NCBI GenBank assembly: GCA_013001045.1
Contig: JABDNG010000021.1
Coordinates: forward strand, 1 to 35,801
Source of the DNA: Woeseiaceae bacterium
Lineage (GTDB): Bacteria > Pseudomonadota > Gammaproteobacteria > Steroidobacterales > Woeseiaceae
Length of the DNA stretch: 35,801 nucleotides
Direction of reading: 5' to 3'
Part shown: positions 15,602 to 24,139 of the stretch, piece after piece
How positions within the stretch are numbered: the first letter of the stretch is position 1
Layout of the letters: the number at the start of each line of letters is the position of its first letter
The notes under the pieces: generated by a model
Told to the model about the DNA's origin: nothing
What the model saw: only the letters and a program-made list of their open reading frames with translations
The model's database searches: none
Position numbers and translations under genes: made by a program

Positions 15602-17725
15602 TCAGGGTCTGACCTGTGCCGTTTGGGCCGGTTTGCCGGGAATCTGCCGCAAGGTCACGAGATCCATGACGATGCGGGCCGCCTGGTCAAGCAGTACATC
15701 GGGTAGATCGTCGGCCTCGATATCGTCAAGACTCTCCACTGGATCGAGGTTCAGCGCCATGCGCCGATCGTTTTCGCGCTTCAGACGATGCTCGAGATCG
15801 TCCTGCCGGACGGCGCGACGCGTGTCGATATTGAGCGAAATCGTTTTCTGCGCGCGTGCCTTCTCAGCGGCGCGAATGGTGTCCACCTGGTACTGAAAAT
15901 TAGGATCATCTTTGGATCGCTCGGTGTAACTCGCTGTCAGCGACTGAATCGTGCTGTCGAGCGGTTTACCGGCCCTGAAGCGAGTGGTTTGCACAGTATC
16001 CCAGGGCAGGGCGCTGTCACGCACACTCTCTCCCACCAGGCCGGCGTCGATACCGGACGGCAGGGCAATGTCCGGATTTACGCCGCGGTGCTGGGTGCTT
16101 TCACCCGTAACCCGGTAGTACTTGCCAATGGTTAGCGTGAGTTGGCCAAACCCCTTGTCGTCGTCAGATCTGAGGTACTGATCGAGGGAATAGAGATTCT
16201 GAACCGTTCCCTTGCCGAATGTTTGCTGGCCCACAATAACGCCGCGAGCATAGTCCTGGATGGCGGCTGCGAAAATCTCGGACGCCGAGGCACTGAACCG
16301 ATCGACCAGCACCGCAAGCGGCCCGTTGTAAGCTACTCGGGCCACAGGATCCGGGTCATCGAGGCGACTGATGCGGCCATTCGCATTGCGCAACTGCACG
16401 ACGGGACCATTGTCGATAAACAGGCCCGACAACGCTGTCGCTTCTGTGAGGTGGCCACCGCCATTACCACGCAGGTCAATAACGAGCCCATCGATTCCCT
16501 CTTTCTCGAGTTCGGCGATGAGGCGCTTCACGTCCTTGGTCGTACTGGTGTAATTCTTGTCACCGTTGCTGAGCGCACGGTAGTCGCGATAGAAGCTCGG
16601 AACGTCGATCACGCCGATCGACCAGTCGCGCCCATCACGCGGAATCTTGACAATCTCACTCTTTGCCGCCTGTTCCTCGAGCTTCACCTGATCGCGGGTC
16701 AGGTTGATTATCTTTTTTGGGCTGCCTGGCGGAGCATTGGCCGGGATGATCTCGAGGCGGACGATCGAGTCAGCCGGTCCACGGATCAGATCGACAACAT
16801 CATCAAGCCGCCAACCAATAACATCTTCGACCTCACCTTCGAGGCCTTGCGCCACGCCCGTAATTCGATCATTCGGCTGAAGTTTACCGTCGATAGCCGC
16901 CGGACCGCCCGGAATAATGCCGACAATCTTTACAAAATCGTCTTCTGTCTGCAGGGACGCGCCGATGCCAAAATACGACAGGCTCATCTGGATGCGGTAT
17001 TCCTCGGAGTTTCGCGGCGAAAGGTAACTGGAATGTGGATCCAGCGTGTGCGCGAATGAATTCATGAATCGTTCAAACACATCGTCGTTGTTGACTTGAT
17101 CGAGGCGTTTCAGAAAACCCGTGTAGCGTGACGTCAGTACCTGCTGAATCTTTTCCCAAGGCTCGTCCTCGAGTGCGAGGTTCAGGGCATCGTTGACAAC
17201 GCGCCGCCGCCAGATCTCGTTCAGTTCCGCATGGCTGGACGCCCACGGAGATTCGGAACGATCGAATTGGTACTCGTTCTGCGTCTGGTAGTCCGGTTCC
17301 GTGTCGAGTTGGGACAGGGCAAACTGCAGGCGCTCACGAACGCGCGTTTGATAGACCTCAAACAGCTGGAATACCGGGTCCATCGGTTTGCTCTTGACGA
17401 TATCGTCGAGCTCATACCGGTAGGTGTTGAAATATTCGACGTCACTGGCGAGAAGGTAGATACGATTTCGGTCGAGGGACTCGATGAAAACGTCCAGAAC
17501 ACGCGACGATAATTCGTCGTCAACCGCAATATGCATGTAGTGGGACTTCTGGATGAACTGAGTAATGAGTTCGCCGATTTTCTCGTGCCGCGGTTCCGGG
17601 AAAAGGAACGTGTTTTCTTCGACCGCCGTCGTGCTTCCGTAAGCCTGCAGCGTAAGCAGCGTAAGGGCAGCAGCAGCGAGCGCTTGAAATCGGCGTTTTT
17701 CGGTTTTTCTCAAAGTTCTCTCCAT
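15602..17725 (-). CDS. prc: Carboxy-terminal (tail-specific) processing protease Prc
   Basis: 707 residues (E. coli 682). Prc is a periplasmic S41 protease that trims or degrades proteins from the C-terminus, including peptidoglycan hydrolases, with an adaptor such as NlpI. In order: signal sequence (about 1-30), the long N-terminal helical domain, a PDZ domain near VKIVGIIPGGPAAIDGKLQPNDRI, the catalytic core with the serine in RFSASASE and the lysine in TFGKGTVQ, then the DUF3340-type C-terminal helices. All catalytic elements are intact. Start ATG at 17725 has a weak Shine-Dalgarno; a perfect TATAAT lies about 107 bp upstream. Confidence 0.97.
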   Translation of the reverse strand: MERTLRKTEKRRFQALAAAALTLLTLQAYGSTTAVEENTFLFPEPRHEKIGELITQFIQKSHYMHIAVDDELSSRVLDVFIESLDRNRIYLLASDVEYFNTYRYELDDIVKSKPMDPVFQLFEVYQTRVRERLQFALSQLDTEPDYQTQNEYQFDRSESPWASSHAELNEIWRRRVVNDALNLALEDEPWEKIQQVLTSRYTGFLKRLDQVNNDDVFERFMNSFAHTLDPHSSYLSPRNSEEYRIQMSLSYFGIGASLQTEDDFVKIVGIIPGGPAAIDGKLQPNDRITGVAQGLEGEVEDVIGWRLDDVVDLIRGPADSIVRLEIIPANAPPGSPKKIINLTRDQVKLEEQAAKSEIVKIPRDGRDWSIGVIDVPSFYRDYRALSNGDKNYTSTTKDVKRLIAELEKEGIDGLVIDLRGNGGGHLTEATALSGLFIDNGPVVQLRNANGRISRLDDPDPVARVAYNGPLAVLVDRFSASASEIFAAAIQDYARGVIVGQQTFGKGTVQNLYSLDQYLRSDDDKGFGQLTLTIGKYYRVTGESTQHRGVNPDIALPSGIDAGLVGESVRDSALPWDTVQTTRFRAGKPLDSTIQSLTASYTERSKDDPNFQYQVDTIRAAEKARAQKTISLNIDTRRAVRQDDLEHRLKRENDRRMALNLDPVESLDDIEADDLPDVLLDQAARIVMDLVTLRQIPGKPAQTAQVRP

Positions 17726-17831
17726 ATCGGACAGCGTGAGTTTTGCAAAATGAGCAATTCGGCTAGGCTAGATGGCCTGCGCGTGTGGATCAAGGGCACA
17801 TTCGCCATAATCATCATCGACCTGCGAGCAA

Positions 17832-17837
17832 ATTATA
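17832..17837 (-). promoter_or_regulatory. Perfect -10 box (TATAAT) upstream of prc
   Basis: TATAAT on the minus strand, in the 131-bp space between the divergent prc and small membrane protein genes. No good -35 hexamer stands 16-18 bp upstream, so an activator or an extended promoter would be needed. Leader to prc would be about 100 nt. Confidence 0.4.
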
Positions 17838-17856
17838 CCGTTATGGAAAATAACCA

Positions 17857-18141
17857 ATGCGACCATTGATGGCAATCAACCTCATCATCCTCGGATCGTG
17901 TTTCGCGATCATGTTCAGCCTGTGCGCGGTGCTGATCATCATTTTGGTCCTGGGAGAGGAGTATCCGCGTCTCCAGGCCGAGTTCGATGCGCTCCTCGAA
18001 AGTCTGTTCGTGTTTCTCGGTATGACCGCCGTATCGGCGGCAAGTTTCTACAGTTTGGTGCGAACACACCCTCTGCGTATCTGGGCGCAGGGCTTTATGT
18101 GGCTGGGACTCATCGCCACCGGCTGGTTCTATTGGCCTTAG
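17857..18141 (+). CDS. Small integral membrane protein of unknown function
   Basis: 94 residues with three predicted membrane helices, at about 5-31, 44-64 and 74-92. The segment between the first two is acidic (GEEYPRLQAEFDALLES). No cysteine pairs or catalytic motifs. The ATG at 17857 is four codons before a second ATG and neither has a strong Shine-Dalgarno. It is divergent from prc and ends 17 bp from the convergent YkvA-like gene. No family recognised; probably a true gene because of its coherent membrane topology. Confidence 0.7.
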   Translation: MRPLMAINLIILGSCFAIMFSLCAVLIIILVLGEEYPRLQAEFDALLESLFVFLGMTAVSAASFYSLVRTHPLRIWAQGFMWLGLIATGWFYWP

Positions 18142-18158
18142 ATGTGCCGCATCGTCAG

Positions 18159-18695
18159 CTATTTCAGAATACCGGGAGCATTCTTGCGCCGGCGGCGCAT
18201 TCGCGATTGCAGTGCCTTCCGTCGTTCGCTTAGCCATCCCCCGCGGCTGACATCGGCTTTCTCACCTTGCTCGGCTCGAGTTCGAGCGCGATAGTCACAA
18301 AAATCCTGGTACGCCTCGATCTCATGCTTGAGTTCACGCACGACGAGTTCGATCATAATGGCATCGTCGAGAAAGCCCAGACCCGGAATATTGTCGGGTA
18401 TGAGATCTTCGGGCTCAGCAAAATACGCGAGGGCATTCAGGACCCGCGTGGCCTCCTGATGCGGTAGCCGCCATTCGATATCCGAGATCATGTCAATCAT
18501 CAGACGAAGCTTTTGAATGCGTTCGACGATGAACCCCGGCTTGCTGGTAGTTCCGACATCCTTGAGCAAGCCTTCGGCGCCGGCCACGATATCTTCCGGG
18601 GCCATTCGTCCGCTGATTCTGCGGGCCTCATCCATGATCAGACGGAAGTGCTTCAGGTCGTCTTCGTCAAGCTCAAAACTAATGCGCAGTGTCAC
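18159..18695 (-). CDS. YkvA/DUF1232 family protein
   Basis: 178 residues from a GTG at 18695. The DUF1232 motif is clear: YFAEPEDLIPDNIPGLGFLD followed by DAIMIELVVRELKHE, at about 95-130. In other members this segment is a short hydrophobic hairpin. The tail is very basic (RRKALQSRMRRRRKNAPG). A longer reading from a TTG at 18713 exists, but the GTG has the purine-rich run GGGAGCAGGCAGAG before it. Function of the family is unknown. It is the last gene of the long minus-strand run that begins at 25438, though separated by gaps that may hold promoters. Confidence 0.88.
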   Translation of the reverse strand: MTLRISFELDEDDLKHFRLIMDEARRISGRMAPEDIVAGAEGLLKDVGTTSKPGFIVERIQKLRLMIDMISDIEWRLPHQEATRVLNALAYFAEPEDLIPDNIPGLGFLDDAIMIELVVRELKHEIEAYQDFCDYRARTRAEQGEKADVSRGGWLSERRKALQSRMRRRRKNAPGILK

Positions 18696-18761
18696 GGCTC
18701 TGCCTGCTCCCAATAAAACGAAGAGCGCAGATTATCATGCTGGATTGGTTTTGGCGCGGTG

Positions 18762-19127
18762 TTACTTGCGGAAGCGCTGGTCCCATTTCTTCGAGCGATC
18801 GAAGGAACCGGTGTTATAGGGGTCGATGCCTGATTGGTCATCGGAGTCGGGTTCGGAATCATCCAGAATCTTGAGTTCGTCGCTGGTGCCTGTTTCGCGA
18901 ACGAACTCACTGCGTACCAGGACATTCTTACCAGGGCCGACGCTCTCCACGTGACCTGCAAGCCCGCGCTCGATTGCAACGGATTCGGCATCAGTCGGAG
19001 GGCGCTCTTTCACCGGGGACGGCCGCGGAGGCGGCCGAAAATTCACCGTATCGCTCAGGCTACGCGGCGACTCCGCCTTGTTACCGGAAAACAGGCCGTT
19101 CAGCCAGGATTTGATTTTTTGCATCAT
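18762..19127 (-). CDS. Acidic low-complexity protein of unknown function
   Basis: 121 residues from the double ATG at 19127 (a longer frame to 19190 has no support). The start MMQKIKSWLNGLFSGNK is an amphipathic helix that may touch the membrane. A Pro/Arg-rich linker follows (NFRPPPRPSPVKERPP), then a possible small strand-rich part (GHVESVGPGKNVLVRSEFV), an acidic stretch and the tail YNTGSFDRSKKWDQRFRK. That tail looks like a conserved short motif, but I cannot name the family. No signal peptide. Same strand as, and 66 bp upstream of, the YkvA gene. Confidence 0.65.
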   Translation of the reverse strand: MMQKIKSWLNGLFSGNKAESPRSLSDTVNFRPPPRPSPVKERPPTDAESVAIERGLAGHVESVGPGKNVLVRSEFVRETGTSDELKILDDSEPDSDDQSGIDPYNTGSFDRSKKWDQRFRK

Positions 19128-19311
19128 TGCCAGTGTGCCGCACGTATCTCGATTGCTTGATTCAGGACGATTCGGGTCCCATCCATGCACCAGAATGCCC
19201 CATGCCGTGAACTTTATCTATGCGTCAACCGTCATTTGCTGCAGGGCATATGGCGAAAATGTGACGGGCATCACGTTTCAAGGCCTGCGACCGGAGTCGG
19301 AGCCGCTTTGA

Positions 19312-19602
19312 TCAGGCCGTTTTACCCGCATAACGCCAGCCAAACAGCATGAGACGCAGGCATTGCCAAATCAGGTAAGGTGACAGGATCAGAAACCACG
19401 CCACACGGTCACCGCTGCGAATTTTCTCACTCAGGATGCCAAAGAAGTCGCCATAGCCGTGACCGCCGTACTCGCCGAATATGGCCTGCCCGACCCAGTA
19501 GGCCGCGATTGGCATGATCACGAGACCAATGAAAAGCAGAAATACGAACAACGCGCCTTCTTTGCGAATTGTCTTCTTGAGGGTTGATGAAGTGTCGCTC
19601 AC
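19312..19602 (-). CDS. Small two-helix membrane protein of unknown function
   Basis: 96 residues from a GTG at 19602; the frame is open to 19806, but that part overlaps the preceding gene in a less credible, low-complexity reading. Membrane helices at about 17-40 (ALFVFLLFIGLVIMPIAAYW) and 70-90 (VAWFLILSPYLIWQCLRLML), with a glycine-rich loop GEYGGHGYGDFFG between them. No family recognised. It follows the other small membrane gene (19680-19985) after 77 bp on the same strand, so the two are probably co-transcribed. The exact start is uncertain. Confidence 0.65.
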   Translation of the reverse strand: MSDTSSTLKKTIRKEGALFVFLLFIGLVIMPIAAYWVGQAIFGEYGGHGYGDFFGILSEKIRSGDRVAWFLILSPYLIWQCLRLMLFGWRYAGKTA

Positions 19603-19679
19603 GGCCAGCGCCTGGGTTGTATCGACGGGGCCGCTATCGTTGCGCAGCTGACTTTTGACGTCAAGCCTGTGGGAAAAGA

Positions 19680-19985
19680 TCAGCGACCCGTGATGTCCTT
19701 GTGTGGGGCCTTTCGGCGATTCAACTGACGTTTGCGACGGACGATCGCGCCGAGATGAAGGCATGCGGCAGAAAACAGGACGTAATGCGGTAGAACCCAA
19801 AACCACTCGGTGATGTAAAGCGTGGCGAAGAATGCAGCAATGCCGGATGCTATGTAGAAATACGGGATCGAATCGTAGAGCAGCTTCGGCAGCCAGACCT
19901 TCCTGGATAAGACGCTGTCTTCATTGCGCCTGGCATGCCGTGCTTCGGTGAGACTGGTCGCTTTCCCTGCGGCGGTGCTCAACAT
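19680..19985 (-). CDS. Small membrane protein of unknown function
   Basis: 101 residues from an ATG at 19985, with a weak Shine-Dalgarno (GAG). A soluble basic N-terminus (about 35 residues) leads to two membrane helices, IPYFYIASGIAAFFATLYI (about 40-58) and FWVLPHYVLFSAACLHLGAI (about 62-82), and a very basic tail starting VRRKRQLNRRK. The positive-inside rule places both ends in the cytoplasm. No family recognised. It lies 100 bp downstream of the FHA gene on the same strand. Confidence 0.65.
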   Translation of the reverse strand: MLSTAAGKATSLTEARHARRNEDSVLSRKVWLPKLLYDSIPYFYIASGIAAFFATLYITEWFWVLPHYVLFSAACLHLGAIVRRKRQLNRRKAPHKDITGR

Positions 19986-20085
19986 CGCTTTGACTCAAAT
20001 CCGTGTCATTGGCTCAAAGCGTAGCGCAACCGGAAAAAAAAGACCGTGATTGCTCTCACAAATGTCGCTATGGCAGGAGAGAGAC

Positions 20086-22563
20086 CTACGCGTCGCGCTT
20101 AGGGCGTTCTTCGTATCGGAACTTCAAGTTGCCAACGGAAATAATGTCGCCGTTTGACAAAACACATTCCTTGATGCGCTCGGAATTTACGAAGACCCCG
20201 TTCTTGCTTCCCCAGTCGATGATTCGCGTTGATTCTTCTTCCGTTACTACGACGGCGTGGCGTCGACTGATAAAACTCACGTTCAGCTGAATGTCGTTCT
20301 CGGCGGTTCGGCCAATCGTCAATCTATTCTTGAACAACGGAAAGCGCAGCACCTGGTCCCCAACGTTACCGATAAGAACGCGCGTGACCCGATCATGATC
20401 GCGATGATTCTGCTTGTCATCGGCCTGCCGAACGGCACCGTTGTCCGGTTCGTCGATTCGTTCCGACATCCGGTCGTCGATTTCCTGGATAACGTTTTCG
20501 ATTTCGCCGATCGACTCGAGCTGCTCTGTCTTTTTTGTCAACTCGTCAAGCAACACGTTGATCGCGGTGTTCTTGGTGTCGAGTTTTGACGCGTATTTTT
20601 TCGCCGCGCTGGACATCTCACTTAAGCGATCTTCCAGTTCTTTGATGCGCGTCCGCGACTCCTCTTGTTTCTCGACAAGCATGCCCTCGAGTTCTTCCTT
20701 GAAGCTGCGCGTGTCCAAAAGTTCCGATGTAAGTTGCAGATTAAGGTCGCCAACCTGTGTTGCGGTGCTTTGAGCATCACCGAGTTCGAATCGCAATGTA
20801 CGAAGTTCCTGCTCGTGGTCGCTCTGCTGCTGCTCAAGAGCATCTTCGAGCTTCTTGATCGACCTGGCTGCGCGATCGACCTCCTCGGATAGCCTGTCGT
20901 TGTGCTCGGTGACCTGTTCCAGGGTGGCGTTCAATCCATCGCGGTCGTTCGATAATTGAGTTTGAGACTCCATGAGGTCCTGCAGTTTGAATCTCAGTGT
21001 ATCCGCGTTCTGTTCAACCCGTCGAATTTCGTCCTGCGCGGTCCTGTCAATGGCGCTGTTCGTTTCCCGCGTCCGTTGGATTTCGGCTGCGCTCTTCTTC
21101 CGCGTGGCTTCGAGTTCGGAGCGCAGGCGTTCGAGGTTAGATTCGGCGTCTTCGAGCGCGGCGACATTCTGTGCATCCGTTGTGCGCTGCGAAGCAAGCT
21201 GCTGCTCAAGTTCTGTGTGTTGTTCCGTCAGCAATTCATGAGCATGATCGCGCTGCGCGATATCCGCTTCAAGTGACGCTACCTTATTTCGCGCCTCATC
21301 GAATGCGGAACGCAATTCCTCTAATTCATGACCGCTCTCTTGAAGGGCAGCGGAAGCATGTGAGCCTGCTGCGGACTGGTCAGCGAGTTGTTGCTCGAGT
21401 TCTGCACGCTCCTGCTCGAAATCAGACTTCAGCGACGCCATTTCATTCTGCGCAGATTCCAGCTTGGACTGTAATTCCTCCAGTTCACGCCCGTTCTTTT
21501 CAAGTGCGGCGACATTCTTGTCATTAGCGGCACGTTGCTCGGAAAGTTGTTGTTCAAGTTCCGAGTTCTGCTGCTCGAGATCAGACTTCAGCGACGCCAT
21601 TTCATTCTGCGCAGATTCGAGCTCGGACTTTAACTCCTCCAGCTCACCTGCGTTCTTTTCGAGTGCGGCGACATTCTTGTCGTCAGCGGCACGTTGCTCG
21701 GAAAGTTGTTGTTCAAGATCCGAGGTCTGCTGCTCGAACTCAGATTTCAGCGAAGCCAGTTGATTCTGCGCAGATTCGAGCTCGGACTGTAATTCCTCCA
21801 GCTCACGTGCGTTCTTTTCGAGTGCGGCGACATTTTTGTCGTCCGTTTCACGTTGCTCGGCAAGTTGTTGTTCAAGACCCGAGTTCTGCTGCTCGAACTC
21901 AGACTTCAGGAAGACTATTCCATCCTGGGCAGCTGCGAGCTCTTTCTGGGCGATTTCGAGATCATCCTGGGCAGCTGCGAGTTCATTCTGGGTAGCTGCG
22001 ATGTTGGCGTGCAGTTCTTCCAACTCGCGCGCGCTTTCCTCAAGTGCAGCGACGTTTTCCACGTTGGCTTCACGTTGCTCTGCTATTTGTTTTTCGAGAT
22101 CAGAATATTGGTCTTCGGAAGACGCGTGAGATTCCTGGAATTGCTCGAGTTCCGACTTGAGAGACGCAATTTCCTTATTGCGTTTCTTAACGAGTTTGTC
22201 TTTACGAGCACACTTGTCCTTAAGGTCGTCAATTTCACCGTTTAAACGGTTGACGATCTCCTCGCGCGCGGTGATTTCTGTTTCCAGTCCAAGCCACTTG
22301 GTGCGCAACTGCTCGATATCGAACTGCAGGCGACCGATTGTCTTGCCGCGCCTTTCCAGATCGGATCTCAGTTCCGGAACGGACTTGTCGGCAGCGGATG
22401 CATCGGCCTCGTCGGTGCCGAAGCCGTAGGTATTTGAGTCAGATTCCGGCTCGACGTCTGCGTCGCCAAGCCGGGCTTGCCGAAAAGTCGGAATCTCGAG
22501 CTCTGCCGTGATGTCATCATCTTCCGCAACTAAGTCATTTATCTTTTTGTTTTCATTAGTCAT
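20086..22563 (-). CDS. Long coiled-coil protein with C-terminal FHA domain
   Basis: 825 residues, no signal peptide, cytosolic. Residues 1-60 are acidic and probably disordered. About 65-690 is an almost continuous coiled coil (Glu/Gln/Leu/Ala-rich). A forkhead-associated domain fills about 725-820, with the key residues visible: Gly-Arg in LTIGRTAENDI, Ser-Arg-Arg-His in FISRRHAVVV, and the Asn-Gly of WGSKNGVFVNS. FHA domains bind phosphothreonine peptides, so this may be a rod-shaped scaffold that reads protein phosphorylation. Residues 219-430 are four tandem repeats of 53 residues, with diverged copies on either side. It is the third gene of a run with a metallopeptidase lipoprotein and a Ycf46-like AAA ATPase; 76 bp separate it from the ATPase. 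No Ser/Thr kinase is adjacent. I know of no named family with this arrangement. Confidence 0.9.
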   Translation of the reverse strand: MTNENKKINDLVAEDDDITAELEIPTFRQARLGDADVEPESDSNTYGFGTDEADASAADKSVPELRSDLERRGKTIGRLQFDIEQLRTKWLGLETEITAREEIVNRLNGEIDDLKDKCARKDKLVKKRNKEIASLKSELEQFQESHASSEDQYSDLEKQIAEQREANVENVAALEESARELEELHANIAATQNELAAAQDDLEIAQKELAAAQDGIVFLKSEFEQQNSGLEQQLAEQRETDDKNVAALEKNARELEELQSELESAQNQLASLKSEFEQQTSDLEQQLSEQRAADDKNVAALEKNAGELEELKSELESAQNEMASLKSDLEQQNSELEQQLSEQRAANDKNVAALEKNGRELEELQSKLESAQNEMASLKSDFEQERAELEQQLADQSAAGSHASAALQESGHELEELRSAFDEARNKVASLEADIAQRDHAHELLTEQHTELEQQLASQRTTDAQNVAALEDAESNLERLRSELEATRKKSAAEIQRTRETNSAIDRTAQDEIRRVEQNADTLRFKLQDLMESQTQLSNDRDGLNATLEQVTEHNDRLSEEVDRAARSIKKLEDALEQQQSDHEQELRTLRFELGDAQSTATQVGDLNLQLTSELLDTRSFKEELEGMLVEKQEESRTRIKELEDRLSEMSSAAKKYASKLDTKNTAINVLLDELTKKTEQLESIGEIENVIQEIDDRMSERIDEPDNGAVRQADDKQNHRDHDRVTRVLIGNVGDQVLRFPLFKNRLTIGRTAENDIQLNVSFISRRHAVVVTEEESTRIIDWGSKNGVFVNSERIKECVLSNGDIISVGNLKFRYEERPKRDA
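21274..21909 (-). repeat. Four tandem 159-bp (53-codon) coding repeats
   Basis: The DNA repeats with a period of exactly 159 bp, for example TTCATTCTGCGCAGATTC at 21442, again from 21601, and with one change from 21760. Protein units run 219-271, 272-324, 325-377 and 378-430, with a consensus starting LKSEFEQQ and containing LEQQLSEQR, KNVAALEKN, ELEELQSELESAQN. The three upstream units are near-identical in DNA as well as protein, while the fourth and the flanking half-copies (about 135-218 and 431-490) have diverged. The array probably grew and shrank by recombination, and can mislead short-read assembly. Confidence 0.9.
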
Positions 22564-22639
22564 ATGCAGAGTCTACCACGTGCGATACGGCGCTCAAGCT
22601 CGCCGTGATCGGAGTTTTCGGAATTAAGTCAAATACTGG

Positions 22640-24130
22640 CTAATCGCACGGCACGGTGCGTCCAGCCGCCCAGTCCCGCAACGTCGAGATTCTCTCGTGC
22701 ATGACGACCGATAATGGACGCGTCTGGCCGACCTCCTGCAGAATATGCTGCGTAGCCAGCGGCTGGTTCTTGGCATGCGCCGCATAGAGGGCCGAAACAA
22801 TGGCTTGTTCCACCTCGGCGCCGGAAAAGCCCTCCATTGCCGCCGCCAGCCCTTCGATGTCAAATTCTGCCAGCGGCTGTTGCCGATTCGTAAGATGTAT
22901 CGCCAGAATCGACGCGCGAATTTTCGCATTCGGCAGGTCGACGAAAAAGATCTCGTCGAATCGGCCCTTGCGAACCAGTTCCGGCGGTAGCGTGCTGATG
23001 TCGTTTGCGGTCGCGACTATGAAAACCTGGCTCTTGCGTTCCGCCATCCAGGTCAGGAAAGTCCCGAGCACTCGCTGCGTTGTTCCTGTTTCTCCACCGC
23101 GACCGGCAATACCTTTTTCGATTTCATCGATCCAGAGGACGCAGGGTGACATGACATCGGCGGTTTTCAGTGACTCGCGCAGCTTGCGTTCAGTCTCGCC
23201 GTGGTACTTGTCGTATATTGCGCCGAAGTCGAGGCGCAACAGTGGTACACCGAAAACACCCGCTGTCGCCTTGGCCGCAAGGCTCTTGCCGCAACCTTGA
23301 ACACCGAGCAGGAGAATGCCTTTTGGTGCGTCAAGGTGCGATGCGGATTCTTCGCGCCGGAAGGCTGGCCGGCGCTGTGTCAGCCAAGTCTTGAGTCGTG
23401 CGAGCCCACCGACATCGTTGAATCGCGCGGTGTCGTATTCAAACTGCAGTGCGCCACCTCGGTTAAGCAACTCGTACTTCGCCTGCATCACGCCAGGCAG
23501 GTCGCTTTTCGAGATAGCGCCGTCGACGTATATAGCATTGCGCGCCAGCCGTTCGGTATCCGCATACGATAGTCCGGCGAGGTTATGAATCAACAGGCTG
23601 TGGGCCTTCCGATCAACCTGCACGAGACTGCCCGGATGGTCCTTTCCATACGCATTGACGGCGCGTTTTACAATGCGCGAACGTTCCTGCTCCGAGGGCA
23701 AGTTCATATCAAAGCGGGCGCAATAAGACTCAAGTTCGCTGGGAATCCTGATCTCGTGACTGAGCAGGACGATTTGACGCCGCACATTCCGATGCTGGAT
23801 ACAGATGTCTTTTATCAGGCGAACGTGGACCGGATCCTCAATGAACGGATGAAAGTCGAGCAAGACGTAAATGCCGGGCTTCGAAACCGCCCGGATATGT
23901 TTTAGAACGTCGGTTGGCGCCGAATTCAGTGCTTGTGGCTCCAGCGAGATGTCGATGCGTTGCAGACCGTCGGTAATCGTCCAGCGAAACAGCGGCGTAT
24001 ATGTTTCCGACGCACTCTGGATAGCCATGGACTGCAACAGCTCCAACATGCGGGCTTCATCCTGGGTTTCGATGACAACGATCGGGGTGCGTGATCGCAT
24101 AATCAATTCGAGGTCGCGACTTCCATCCAT
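22640..24130 (-). CDS. Ycf46-like AAA+ ATPase
   Basis: 496 residues. An N-terminal domain (about 1-225) specific to the Ycf46 family is followed by one AAA+ module: Walker A GVQGCGKS (276-283), Walker B VLWIDEIE (331-338), sensor 1 ATAND (373-377) and the arginine-finger region RKGRFDE (387-393). The pore-loop region has DKYHGETERKL. The module resembles FtsH/katanin-type AAA domains, so substrate remodelling is likely, but the family, named from an algal plastid gene, has no firm biochemical role known to me. It begins 9 bp after the metallopeptidase stop codon, in the same reading frame, and lacks a Shine-Dalgarno, so it probably depends on translation of that gene. Confidence 0.93.
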   Translation of the reverse strand: MDGSRDLELIMRSRTPIVVIETQDEARMLELLQSMAIQSASETYTPLFRWTITDGLQRIDISLEPQALNSAPTDVLKHIRAVSKPGIYVLLDFHPFIEDPVHVRLIKDICIQHRNVRRQIVLLSHEIRIPSELESYCARFDMNLPSEQERSRIVKRAVNAYGKDHPGSLVQVDRKAHSLLIHNLAGLSYADTERLARNAIYVDGAISKSDLPGVMQAKYELLNRGGALQFEYDTARFNDVGGLARLKTWLTQRRPAFRREESASHLDAPKGILLLGVQGCGKSLAAKATAGVFGVPLLRLDFGAIYDKYHGETERKLRESLKTADVMSPCVLWIDEIEKGIAGRGGETGTTQRVLGTFLTWMAERKSQVFIVATANDISTLPPELVRKGRFDEIFFVDLPNAKIRASILAIHLTNRQQPLAEFDIEGLAAAMEGFSGAEVEQAIVSALYAAHAKNQPLATQHILQEVGQTRPLSVVMHERISTLRDWAAGRTVPCD

Positions 24131-24139
24131 CGTTTTTTT

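Noticed and set aside
16142-17059. 305-codon plus-strand frame inside prc
   Set aside because: Shadow of the prc coding sequence, which has intact catalytic motifs.
19603-19806. Longer N-terminus of the small membrane protein at 19312
   Set aside because: It overlaps the end of the preceding gene and reads as low-complexity, basic sequence; the GTG at 19602 gives a compact membrane protein.
20020-20085. Terminator after the FHA gene
   Set aside because: On the minus strand a run of T follows, but the only stem before it is about 4 bp, too weak to call.
21274-21909. CRISPR array or mobile repeat
   Set aside because: The 159-bp repeats are contiguous, keep the reading frame and encode a coiled coil; there are no spacers or cas genes.
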